The notes beneath the pieces were generated by a model. It was not told where the DNA came from. It saw only the letters and a program-made list of their open reading frames with translations, and did not search any database. A stretch of 64,000 bases of DNA from CAVVEQ01 sp963828855 (GTDB lineage Bacteria; Chloroflexota; Anaerolineae; Anaerolineales; Anaerolineaceae), in assembly GCA_963828855.1 (NCBI GenBank), contig CAWHGB010000005.1, positions 1 through 64,000 of the forward strand, written 5' to 3'. Both the position numbers and the translations under genes were made by a program. Below are positions 1-9,799 of this stretch, piece by piece (position 1 is the first letter of the stretch; each line of letters opens with the position of its first letter).

Positions 1-71
1 TGTGCCAGGGGAGCAGTATCCTTTTCAGGATGCCCATGCAGCGGTTTTGTTCCTCGTTTTTTATCGGTCAT
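1..71 (-). CDS. N-terminus of a probable GrpE nucleotide exchange factor (partial)
   Basis: An ATG at 71, preceded by an AGGTGG ribosome binding site that overlaps the end of hrcA, opens a leftward frame that stays open to the window edge. It gives about 23 charged residues beginning MTDKKRGTKP. The frame starts 12 bases after the hrcA stop. In hrcA-CIRCE operons the next gene is very often grpE or dnaK, and a short polar, disordered N-terminus fits GrpE rather than DnaK, which begins with its nucleotide-binding motif at once. The identity rests on position only; the fragment is too short to recognise. Confidence 0.5.
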   Translation of the reverse strand, partial: MTDKKRGTKPLHGHPEKDTAPLA

Positions 72-83
72 TCAGTTCCACCT

Positions 84-1144
84 TTAATTCATTTTTTCAG
101 GAGTATCGTCCACCAGGGTCTCGCTCACCAGGTCGCTCAGCAGCCCGGAGAGGAACCGCACCACCGAGATGGAGCGCCCGTAGGACATGCGCATCGGTCC
201 CAGCACCCCCAGCATGCCGGTGGCATACCCCGGGGAGCCATAGCGGGCCAGAACCATCGACCACTGGCGAAGTTCGTCCCACGAGCTTTCACCGCCGATC
301 AGCACCTGCACGCCGCCGATCGTTCCCTGCGGCACGGAGCGGGAGAGCAGGTCCTGCAGGGTGGAGCGTTCCTCCAGGATGCGCAGCGCCCGGCGGGCAT
401 CCTCGGAACCGGCAAACTCGGGCTCGGCGAGCACATTCGTCAACCCATCCATGAAAGATATCGCCGGAAACGAGCGCGTCGGAGCGGGTCATTTCCTCCA
501 GGATCCAACCGGCAACCTCTTTCTCCAGGCTTTCCAGCTGGAGCGCGGTTTTCGCAGATCTGGTCGGGACTCTTTCCGCATAAACGGCCGGTGATGCGGT
601 GGGCGGCCTCGGAAAGGATCTCCTGGCTGACAGGTTCCTCCAGTGAATGCACCTGCTGGTGGATATCGCCGCCCATCATGACCAGCACCATGAGAACCTG
701 CCGACCGCGCGTGGAGATGAGCTCCACGTGTTTGAAGCGGGCTTTCTCCGGGTGGGGTGAGGTGATCAGCGCGGCGGCCCGGGATTGGTGCGCCAGGACG
801 GAAGCCCCCAGCCGCATCCATTGATCCACGTCGTTGCGGGTCTGGTAGAACTGGTGGCTGATCATGCTGCGCGTGGATTCCGGCAGGGTGGTATCCTGGA
901 TCAGGCGGGTGACGAAATAGCGGTAGCCTTCCTCGGTGGGCACCCGCCCGGCGGAGGTGTGCGGCTGGCGCAGGTACCCCAGGGTATCCAGCTCAGCCAG
1001 CTCGTTGCGCACGGTGGCAGAGCTCATATCCAGGTTGTATCTATCCACCAGGTGGGAAGATCCCACCGGCGCGGCCGTCTGCACGTACTCATGGATGATG
1101 AGGGTGAGCAATAGTTTCTGTCGTTCGGTCAGCGTTTCGTTCAT
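84..1144 (-). CDS. hrcA: heat-inducible transcription repressor HrcA (frameshifted)
   Basis: HrcA represses class I heat-shock genes by binding CIRCE operators; GroEL assists its folding. The N-terminus (MNETLTERQKLLLTLIIHEY) is the winged-helix DNA-binding domain, followed by the family signature of SSATVRNELAELDTLGYLRQ and the PHTSAGRVPTEEGYR motif. The C-terminal part includes MRMSYGRSISVVRFLS and ends near the window start, giving about 350 residues, normal for the family. The frame is broken near 560 and again near 450; the bridging segment (QLESLEKEVAGWILEEM) reads well in a third frame, so two single-base indels explain it. A CIRCE lies 13 bases before the start, so the gene is autoregulated with the downstream grpE-like gene. 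Confidence 0.93.
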
Positions 1145-1157
1145 TTTCGTCTTATTT

Positions 1158-1184
1158 TTAGCACTCTCGGCTTGAGAGTGCTAA
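1158..1184. promoter_or_regulatory. CIRCE operator, HrcA binding site
   Basis: TTAGCACTC at 1158-1166, nine spacer bases, then GAGTGCTAA at 1176-1184. This is an exact match to the CIRCE inverted repeat. It lies between the hrcA promoter and start codon, the usual autoregulatory position. Confidence 0.97.
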
Positions 1185-1197
1185 TTCACTGTGAATT

Positions 1198-1226
1198 ATG
1201 ATACCATGCTGGCAAAATCAAGTCAA
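1198..1226 (-). promoter_or_regulatory. sigma70-type promoter of hrcA
   Basis: On the minus strand TTGACT (1226-1221) and TATCAT (1203-1198) are separated by 17 bases. The -10 is 14 bases upstream of the CIRCE, so HrcA bound there would block the transcription start. Confidence 0.7.
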
Positions 1227-1268
1227 GCAGGGTGGGGAATTTCTGATAAAACGCTTACAAAACGTTTT

Positions 1269-2267
1269 CTATCGATTGATCCCCTGTAGGTACAGGAAAT
1301 ATAAGCCCCCAAAATAGATGATCGTAAGAAAAAGCGCGTCCAATTCAATAAACAGAATTCGACGTTTTATTCGCGCAAGGTTGCCAATAAGTGCAAGGCT
1401 GGTCATCACCAAACCCAGGGTGGCTACGAGGAGAAAAGCCGGATCGATGGCGGGCATTATTCGTCCTTTTGTGTAGAACAAGTCGCTTAGGCCGAGTACG
1501 AAAATATTGAACATGTTGCTTCCAAACAGATTGCCGATCGCCATCGCGGTTGCCCCAATTCGAGCCGCAGCCAGGGTCGTTACCAGCTCGGGCAGGGAGG
1601 TCACAAATGCGACAAGGGTCGTTCCGATAAAAGTCGTCCCCAGGCCGGTGATGCGCGCGATTTCTTCGCTGGAGGAAACGAGGTAAGGGAGTTGCACCAA
1701 TCAGAAGAACAATGGCGATCAGAGAGACCCAGCCAATGCCTTCCACATGGGAGGTGTATCGGCAGGCAAATCTTCCTTAGTTTCCCGTGCTTCCTTACGA
1801 CTGAGTGACTGGTCATTCTGGATCAACCAGATGGAACCAAGATACACCAGAATGATCACCAGGCTATCCACGCCAACCCAGCCAATTTGCCATTCAAGTT
1901 TACCCATCATGAAGAAAATGGCCAGACCAATCATCAGAACCGCCAGGCTGCCGCTGAGAGCGTGTTTGAGCAGGGAGCTTCTCAGAATTCTTTGCCGGTA
2001 GAAGATCAGATCCAAAATTACCAGCATAAACATGTTCACCATATTGCTCCCCAACAGGTTCCCGACTGCCAGGTTGGGCGAACCTTCGCGGATGGCAACA
2101 AATGAGGTCAACAATTCCGGCAATGAGGTGGCAGCAGCCAGCAGCACCAGCCCGACGAACATCCCGCCCAGCCCTGTGCGAATAGCAATGACATCCCCGC
2201 TTCTCGCCAATTGGATGGCTGCAAGTACGATGACTGCTGAACTTATTAGGAAAATTATCCAAGGCAT
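1269..2267 (-). CDS. Na+/Ca2+ exchanger family (CaCA) membrane protein (frameshifted)
   Basis: Integral membrane cation exchanger with the two alpha repeats of the CaCA family. The first is near residues 30-75 (GLVLLAAATSLPELLTSFVA, then GNLLGSNMVN). The second is in the distal half (TLVAFVTSLPELVTTLAA, then GNLFGSNMFN). The acidic residue in each TSLPEL motif is the expected cation ligand. About ten hydrophobic segments and roughly 330 residues fit the YrbG-like bacterial group. The frame shifts twice between about 1745 and 1685; the segment EGIGWVSLIAIVLLIGATPL bridges the halves. It starts 23 bases after the ATP-grasp gene ends and is probably the last gene of that operon. Calcium specificity is inferred from the family. 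Confidence 0.87.
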
Positions 2268-2290
2268 AATTTTAATTTTATTCGATTAAT

Positions 2291-3347
2291 TTATAAGGCG
2301 GAGGTCAATACCGAAAACACTTTTAATGGAACAACCTCGTACATTTCAGGAGGTATTTTCACTGTTTTATTGCCTAGCGAAATAGCTCGAACGATACCTG
2401 ACAAAAAGATGGCATTAATATATTGGGTGGTATTCAACCCCAACCCGCCTGCGCAAGCTTCGAACCAGCGGTCAGGGATCATTGGCTGCCCATTTATCTC
2501 AATTGCGTAGTAACACCCACGTGACCTGATAATATCCAATCGTGCATAATCCCGGATATTTAATACCGAAAACGCTTTTCGTGAAAAATCGACAACCTCT
2601 TCCCACTGCGAATTTTCTTCCAACTGTTGAACATGGGTGAGATGTGCTTCTTTATCCAGTGGTGGAAATGACCGGGTATTTTTTCTCAAGCTGCACTGTT
2701 ACTTCTGCCGGCAGGATGAATGCTGACGGCCCATTGCCTATCCAACCCACCGTTATTTCTTGAAAATCTTCAGCTGTGCCTAAATAATCCTCCACAAGAA
2801 CACTACCGAATTCCGGTAAGATTTCTCCCACCTTCATTCTTAGTTCCTCTGCATTTTCAGCAACAGAGGTTATATCAATCCCTCGGCTGTTGCCTGAACC
2901 GGCCGGTTTTACAATACAAGGGAAAGATGAAAATGTGTTCAGTTTGGTTTCAAGAGTGCCTTTACGAAAATCGCGATTTTCCAAATAAATCCAAGCGGGT
3001 GTATTGACCCGGTTTTTTTTCCATTCCACTTTTAACCTGGGCTTATCTAGGGCAATACTCAAGGTATACGCATCTGATCCAATATAAGCAAGACCGAGAT
3101 CTTCCAGAATATCATGGATGATGTGGTTTTTCCCGTGCTCATCCGAAATACCGTATGCGGAATTAAAAACGAGGTCGACAGGATTTTCAGATAATATCTG
3201 AAAGAGCTCGTTTTTATTGGAAGGATTGAAATACCTGGCGAATATACCTCCTTTGACAAGCGCAGCAATCATAATCGCGAATTTTTCTGGGATCTCCCGA
3301 GGGTTCGCTGCTTCTGAATTTGGGCTCCCAAGGATTAGCGCATTCAT
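2291..3347 (-). CDS. ATP-grasp ligase of the D-alanine-D-alanine ligase fold (frameshifted)
   Basis: Predicted ATP-dependent carboxylate-amine ligase of about 350 residues. Visible motifs are DLVFNSAYGISDEHGKNH in the N-terminal domain, ALDKPRLKVEWKKN, the ATP-binding strand FPCIVKPAGSGNSRGIDI, VLVEDYLG, and near the C-terminus YARLDIIRSRGCYYAIEING, whose D, E and N match the metal-binding positions of Ddl enzymes. The start codon overlaps the opine dehydrogenase stop (ATGA), showing translational coupling. One frameshift lies near 2685. A peptidoglycan Ddl would normally sit with mur genes. Here the partners are a mutase-like protein and an opine dehydrogenase, so I infer a specialised ligase joining an amino acid product of this operon; substrates are unknown. 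Confidence 0.82.
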
Positions 3348-4467
3348 ACTGCCCGAATCCCTTCATTAACATATTTGGTTAATTCTCCAACGCTGTGCTG
3401 GTCGATCCCCAGTTTATCCACGGTCCTGCCCCGCCGGTAATAATCCGTTTGATGGATAACACAAGCCAGGCGGATGATGCTGTCCATAGCTCGCACTGAT
3501 ACACCAAAACGCTGACCGAGGGATGCCATGGGAACGAGGCTCATGGGTACATCTTCAAAAATATACCTGTGATTCAAAGTGGCTGGGGCTGTGATGCCGT
3601 AATACCCGGATTGATTATGGATCGCCTCGTTCAGATCAGTTCCAGAAACATTGTATGCAAGGGCAAGCCATTCCATGGCGGTCCTGGCGCGGATTCCAAG
3701 GGCGGAAGCCACCGTCACTCTTTCGCGGTCCAGGGCTTCCAGGACCTTGGCTACCGAATGGGTGACCCCGTCAATATAGAATTCAAAATCTCCGTGAGTT
3801 GATTCAATTCGGCCTGCATTCAATATGGTAAGGGCAGGGTGGAAGATCGCCCCCATATTGTTCATTCCAGTTTGGAGAACATTCACCCCATCGATGAATT
3901 GTGGATAAACTTGGTTGATCACATCAAGGACTTGCTCAGTCTGGGTAGCCGGCAGAGCAGCAAGCGGCACAGCTTCCTTGATCCGGAATATTCGCGCCTG
4001 TGCAGGACCATCCGAACGGCTGGCGTAAATGAACGTCTCTGCTTCAGCAATAATTACCTTGGCGTTGCAACCACTGGCCCTTAAAACAAAATCAACCTCT
4101 AGTGCCCCGCAGGTCCGCCCAGGGTGGAGAATGATGATCTGCCCATCCTTCAGAAATGGGGCGATTCCCTTTGCGATTTCTGCATGGGCGGAAGAAGGTA
4201 AAACCACCATGATCACATCTGCCTTCGGGACGCAGTTTTTAAATTCTGAAGTGACTGTTTTTATCCGCCCAAACCCATGAGGCCCCTCTGGGTAGCTTTC
4301 TAGTTCAATCCCGCCACGTTTGGCAATAACACTTATGTGATCCCAGGTACGATTGATACAAGCTTACTTGCTCTCCCAGTCAGAGCCAGGTGAGCAGCCA
4401 TCGCTTTACCGCCATGACCAGCCCCAATCACCAGGTATTCTATTTTCTTTTCATATCTACCTCTCAT
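3344..4467 (-). CDS. NAD(P)-dependent octopine/nopaline (opine) dehydrogenase family protein (frameshifted)
   Basis: About 375 residues. The N-terminus has a Rossmann motif, EYLVIGAGHGGKAMAAHLAL, followed after a frameshift near 4365 by RTWDHISVIAKRGGIELES and VIMVVLPSSAHAEIAK. The C-terminal two thirds form the helical opine dehydrogenase domain: NNMGAIFHPALTILNAGRIE contains the conserved N-x-x-x-H-P region, and FYIDGVTHSVAKVLEALDRE follows. Enzymes of this family reductively join an amino acid's amine to a 2-oxo acid, or run the reverse. The chosen ATG at 4467 overlaps the upstream gene's TGA; an alternative ATG is at 4473. The substrate pair cannot be read from sequence. Confidence 0.87.
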
Positions 4468-6094
4468 TTCCATTGTTCGAGTCTTTTCAATTCATCAAGC
4501 TTTTCCCCATTTTCGTCCACTGAGTCCCATCCCCCATCAATCAAACCTGCTCGGATTCGAGCCTTTTCCATATGGATTTCCTTCCAATTGCGGGGCGTCC
4601 AGGATCCCTAGAACCACGGCTTCCTCCAGGGTTGCTGCATCAATAAATGGATCACTCTTACTTTTGCTGCTTTTCGCAATTGCCGCGAGTGTAATTTTTG
4701 CCTGCTCGATCAAGGTATTCTTTTCTGCGGATTATCTTGGGGTCCAGTGTCATATCCGGCTGACCGGACATAGCATTTTGGATGGCACGCCGAGCCAATA
4801 GGCAGGATTCAATCACGTCATCCGCAGTCGCTGCATGGTCTGCTTCGGTATAGCTAACCACATGCACAGATATTCGGTTTCAACGCCATTTGCAGGTAGA
4901 TGCTGGAAGCCAGATGCGCTTTGGCGGCGAGGGTTCGTGGGGATAGCTCAGCAATCCCGTCCGGGTCTGCCTCCAGACCCTGAACTCCGGACCTTCGAGT
5001 GGCCGAATCAATTCCAGAATTGCCATCATTTTTGCCAGGTCCATCGCGTCGCTCACCTGCGGCGGGCTGTTGAACATGAATTGGGCGATATAATCCCGAA
5101 CTCCGAATGCAAGCGCGTTATATGCGGAGAGATAGCCACTCACCACGTAGATCACATCCGGTGCCTCCCTCATTCCCCAATGATGTGGCTCATTGAGCTC
5201 AACCGGGATATTCCTAACCCCGTACCAGTGCATGATCTCCTGATGGCAAATGATCGATTCTTTTAGACCAACCGGCCCGCGGCCATCCATGCGGTTGAAC
5301 CAGAAAAGTGGTATGGCGCACCAGGCATTATTGATTGTTTCTACGAACATTTCAGCCTGCCGAATAAAATCATCCGTACCGGAATAGGTACGCATTAAAG
5401 GGAAATTCCCGGTTCGGCTGGCTTCAAAAAGCATCCGGTAATCTTCTGCACTCCTCACCGGAACGCCGCCTGCACCTTTGCGGCGGGGATCCTGCCGTTC
5501 GGGATGAAAGAAATTTTCCTGCGCATCCTGATCGGTGCCTAGGGAGATCACATCCAGCACCCTGGCTTCAGCTATTTTTTGGATGCCAGTCCTGGTTGCT
5601 TCAAAGTCCGGTAGCCCGAAGTGATGCCGTAGAAGCGGAATGGGTGATTTCCAGCGAATCCTATCCCCTGTATTTTGGGGAAATTGGTAGTTGGTGGGAT
5701 TTCCGGTTTGATCCCCTTTTAGGTAAGCGAACAGGTCATCCACCTGTTCACTGCCATCATAAACTCGGTCAAAAAACCCCATTGCTCGCGCGCGTTCCGC
5801 AATTGGGGGAGTTCCGCCGAAAACAAACTTAACTCCGACTTCGCGAAGGGGATCCGCGGCTTCAAGGAATTCTGCAAGCAGCCGTTCACCGTTCTCAGGG
5901 GTCAATCGATAAGATACCCCCACAAGGTCAGCCTTCTCTTCGGTTGCCCTCTGAATGAATTCCTGGATACCAACTGCTGGCCCGAGGAAAACCGTCCGCC
6001 ATCCAGCCTGCTCTGCCAGCTGCAGGAAATGGTATACCCCCGCAATATGAACGCATTCCCCCAATGCCCCTGCGATTACCGTTTTCAATCGCAC
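4464..6094 (-). CDS. cobalamin-binding, glutamate mutase-like protein of unknown substrate (frameshifted)
   Basis: About 540 residues. The first ~130 form a B12-binding-like Rossmann domain: VIAGALGECVHIAGV (histidine near residue 16), then VGVSYRLTPENG and KFVFGGTPP, matching H-x-x-G, S-x-L and GG. The usual aspartate two residues before the histidine is cysteine. The rest resembles a mutase TIM barrel (LMRTYSGTDDF, IPLFWFNRMDGRGP, NEPHHWGMREAPDVIYVV) with a tail containing HVVSYTEADHAATADDVIES and DPFIDAATLEEAVVLGILDA, ending LKRLEQWK. Three or four frameshifts lie between 4930 and 4560. The start is GTG at 6094, 36 bases after the LacI gene. Carbon-skeleton mutase is my inference; methyltransferase-like B12 chemistry is an alternative. 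Confidence 0.65.
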
Positions 6095-6130
6095 CTCACT
6101 TTCGAAGGCCTGATATAGGGGGTCGTTAGA

Positions 6131-7150
6131 TTATTTTCCCATCGGGCCTGTTGTCGATTCTCTGATTATCAGGTTGGGTTCGAGGGTAATTCTCTCTTGT
6201 TGAATTGATTGACCCTTGATTTTTTTTGCAAGCATGTCTACAAGCATCCCTGCGATCTGATATACCGGTTGATCAATTGTCGTTAGGGGGGGCTGTGAAA
6301 AAGCTGCATTTTGAACTCCATCAAATCCTGCAACAGCAATATCCCTTCCAACAATCAATCCGGTTTCACTTATCGCATGCATCGCACCGAACCCGGTTTC
6401 ATCGTTGATGCAGATAATCGCATTCGGCGGGTCTGGGATAGATAGGAGCCTCTTTGTGGATTCATATCCTGAGGCACTCGTTAGATCGCCTAGAACCACC
6501 AAATTTGGGTCATAGATCAAACCATTAGTAATTAATGCTTCTTTATATTTACTGAATCGATAAAATTGGAGAATTAAGGCTTCCGGTCCGCCAATGAAGG
6601 CGATCCTTCGAAAACCAAGGCTGGCAATGTGCTTAATAAGCTGATGGTAGGCAGTATCGCAAAGTACCTCAACCCTTGGGTAATCGATACCATCTTTGGA
6701 AAATTCGAGAGCGACGAACGGCATATTATTAGTGGAAAGGTATTGAACACGCTTATCCTGAATACGGACACGGTTCAGAACCATTCCGTCTACCTTCCGG
6801 CTTTGTATCCAATTACTATATATTTGCATTTCAACAGCTTGATCCGCAGGCGCGCTTGATACAAGGAGATCAAGTGCTTGCGTAACAGCAGCATCCCCAA
6901 GACCTGCAACAAACTCAGAATAAAATGGGTCCATGAAACGTGGCCTGGCAGAGGGGATGATGTACCCGATGGTATCTGATCGTTTGCGCCGCAACATCCT
7001 GGCTGCCTGGTTAGGGGTATATCTCATTTCTTTGGCAGTTTTTTCCACCAACGTTCGTGTTTTTTTAGATACATCCGGGTAACCATCCAGCGCCCTGGAG
7101 ACGGTGGTTATGGATAATCCCAGTTTTTTCGCAATCTCTCGAATTGTCAT
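6131..7150 (-). CDS. LacI/PurR-family transcriptional regulator
   Basis: Intact 339-residue regulator. Residues 1-20 (MTIREIAKKLGLSITTVSRA) are the LacI helix-turn-helix and hinge start, with LDGYPDVSKKTR and YTPNQAARMLRRKRS following. Next is a periplasmic-binding-protein-like effector domain (SDTIGYIIPSA, FRRIAFIGGPE, PNAIICINDETGFGAMHA, DIAVAGFDG, PPLTTIDQPV). I chose ATG 7150 because the helix-turn-helix starts at residue 2; the frame is open further upstream but would cover the operator. It is the first gene of the leftward mutase/opine dehydrogenase/ligase operon and probably controls that operon and itself. LacI members usually sense sugars or nucleosides; the ligand here is unknown. 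Confidence 0.92.
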   Translation of the reverse strand: MTIREIAKKLGLSITTVSRALDGYPDVSKKTRTLVEKTAKEMRYTPNQAARMLRRKRSDTIGYIIPSARPRFMDPFYSEFVAGLGDAAVTQALDLLVSSAPADQAVEMQIYSNWIQSRKVDGMVLNRVRIQDKRVQYLSTNNMPFVALEFSKDGIDYPRVEVLCDTAYHQLIKHIASLGFRRIAFIGGPEALILQFYRFSKYKEALITNGLIYDPNLVVLGDLTSASGYESTKRLLSIPDPPNAIICINDETGFGAMHAISETGLIVGRDIAVAGFDGVQNAAFSQPPLTTIDQPVYQIAGMLVDMLAKKIKGQSIQQERITLEPNLIIRESTTGPMGK

Positions 7151-7157
7151 TATTCTT

Positions 7158-7171
7158 CCAAAACGTTTTGG
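7158..7171. promoter_or_regulatory. LacI-type operator
   Basis: CCAAAACGTTTTGG is a perfect 14-base palindrome with the central CG typical of LacI/PurR operators. It ends seven bases before the start codon of the LacI-family gene. Repressor here would block transcription or early elongation of the whole leftward operon. Confidence 0.75.
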
Positions 7172-7273
7172 TAAAATAATATCAAATTTAATCATAAAAA
7201 TCAATATCAACAATGTTTATTTCGGAATGCCTAATCTGATGATAAATATTTGCGAAAGCCGGAAAACCGTTTG

Positions 7274-7302
7274 TTGACCTCCCTGTCATTTTTCTTTACA
7301 AT
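7274..7302 (+). promoter_or_regulatory. sigma70-type promoter of kamA
   Basis: TTGACC at 7274-7279 and TACAAT at 7297-7302, separated by 17 bases, about 80 bases before the kamA start. It is more than 100 bases from the LacI operator, so kamA may not be under that repressor. Confidence 0.65.
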
Positions 7303-7383
7303 TACTTGGATTCAAAAACCTATAGTTCTTGTTGATTGTGTTTTTCAAGTATGCTTAAGTACGATAGCAATGAAGAGGTAAAA

Positions 7384-8749
<1,366 letters not shown>

Positions 8750-8773
8750 AAAAAACTTTTCTTTGGAGGAAAC

Positions 8774-9730
8774 ATGCTATACCGTCGTCTCGGCCGTTCC
8801 GGCCTGAAAGTCAGCGAGATATCCCTCGGCTCCTGGGTTACCTTTGGTACTCAGGTTGATGAAAAGAAAGCCGTGAGCCTCCTGCACGCCGCCTACGATA
8901 AAGGGGTCAATTATTTCGACAATGCTGATATCTACGCCGATGGCAAGGCTGAGATAATTATGGGCCAGGCGATCAAGAAACTGACCCGTACCGAGCTGGT
9001 GCTTTCCAGTAAGGTCTTCTGGCCTACTTCCGCCGGTCCAAACGGGCGCGGGCTCTCCCGCAAGCACGTCATGGAATCGGTGCATGCTTCTCTTAAGCGT
9101 ATGGACGTGGATTACTTCGATCTTTATTTCTGCCATCGCTACGACCCGGATACTCCCATCGAAGAGGTTGTGCAAACGATGAATATCCTCATCCAGCAGG
9201 GCAAGATCCTCTACTGGGGCACCTCCGAGTGGGAAGCCGGCCATGTCGCCCAGGCTCATGGCACCGCCCGGCAATATAACCTCATCCCCCCCGCGATGGA
9301 CCAACCGCAATATAATCTGCTGCATCGTAAACGGGTGGAAGATACCCTCATGCCGCTCTGCCGCGAGCTGGGTATCGGCCTGACCACCTTCAGCCCCCTT
9401 GCGTATGGCATCCTGACAGGTAAATACAATGAAGGAATCCCCGAGGGAAGCCGGGCATCGCTGGAAAATTACGGTTGGGTACGCGACCGCATCACCCCCG
9501 AAAGGATCGAGCGGGTCAAAAAGCTGCAGGCGATCGCCGCGGAGCTGGGCGTCACGCCTGGGCAGCTGGCTATCGCTTGGATCCTTCGCCGTAAGGAGGT
9601 CAGCACGGTCATCACCGGAGCCAGCCGGCTGGAGCAGCTGGAGGAGAACCTGGGTGCAGCGGAGATCGTGGCAAGGATGGAAAACGACCTGCTGGATCGG
9701 ATCGACGCGGCCGTTGCCGGGTTGGAATAA
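8774..9730 (+). CDS. aldo/keto reductase
   Basis: Intact 318-residue NADPH-dependent oxidoreductase with the (beta/alpha)8 fold. It is close to the YghZ/potassium channel beta-subunit-like branch, as shown by LYRRLGRSGLKVSEISLGSW at the start. The catalytic tetrad is visible: Asp and Tyr in NYFDNADIYADGKAE, Lys in LVLSSKVFW, His in LYFCHRYDP. ILRRKEVSTVITGAS near residue 275 is the cofactor-binding tail. The start follows GGAGG by six bases. It is 24 bases after kamA and probably cotranscribed. It could reduce an aldehyde or methylglyoxal; a link to lysine metabolism is only positional. Confidence 0.92.
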   Translation: MLYRRLGRSGLKVSEISLGSWVTFGTQVDEKKAVSLLHAAYDKGVNYFDNADIYADGKAEIIMGQAIKKLTRTELVLSSKVFWPTSAGPNGRGLSRKHVMESVHASLKRMDVDYFDLYFCHRYDPDTPIEEVVQTMNILIQQGKILYWGTSEWEAGHVAQAHGTARQYNLIPPAMDQPQYNLLHRKRVEDTLMPLCRELGIGLTTFSPLAYGILTGKYNEGIPEGSRASLENYGWVRDRITPERIERVKKLQAIAAELGVTPGQLAIAWILRRKEVSTVITGASRLEQLEENLGAAEIVARMENDLLDRIDAAVAGLE

Positions 9731-9799
9731 ACTTCCATAGATACCGCTATAATATATCCGTGGGGATGAATTGATGCGTAAACGGGGAGGCTGATCCAT

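Noticed and set aside
1251..1268. AAAACGTTTT palindrome like the LacI operator core
   Set aside because: It lies at the 3' end of the exchanger gene, with no start codon or promoter to control. It is shorter than the 7158-7171 site.
1269..7150. Pyrrolysine biosynthesis operon
   Set aside because: The order of enzyme types is suggestive, but the families differ from PylB/C/D and no pylS, amber suppressor tRNA or amber-interrupted gene is visible.
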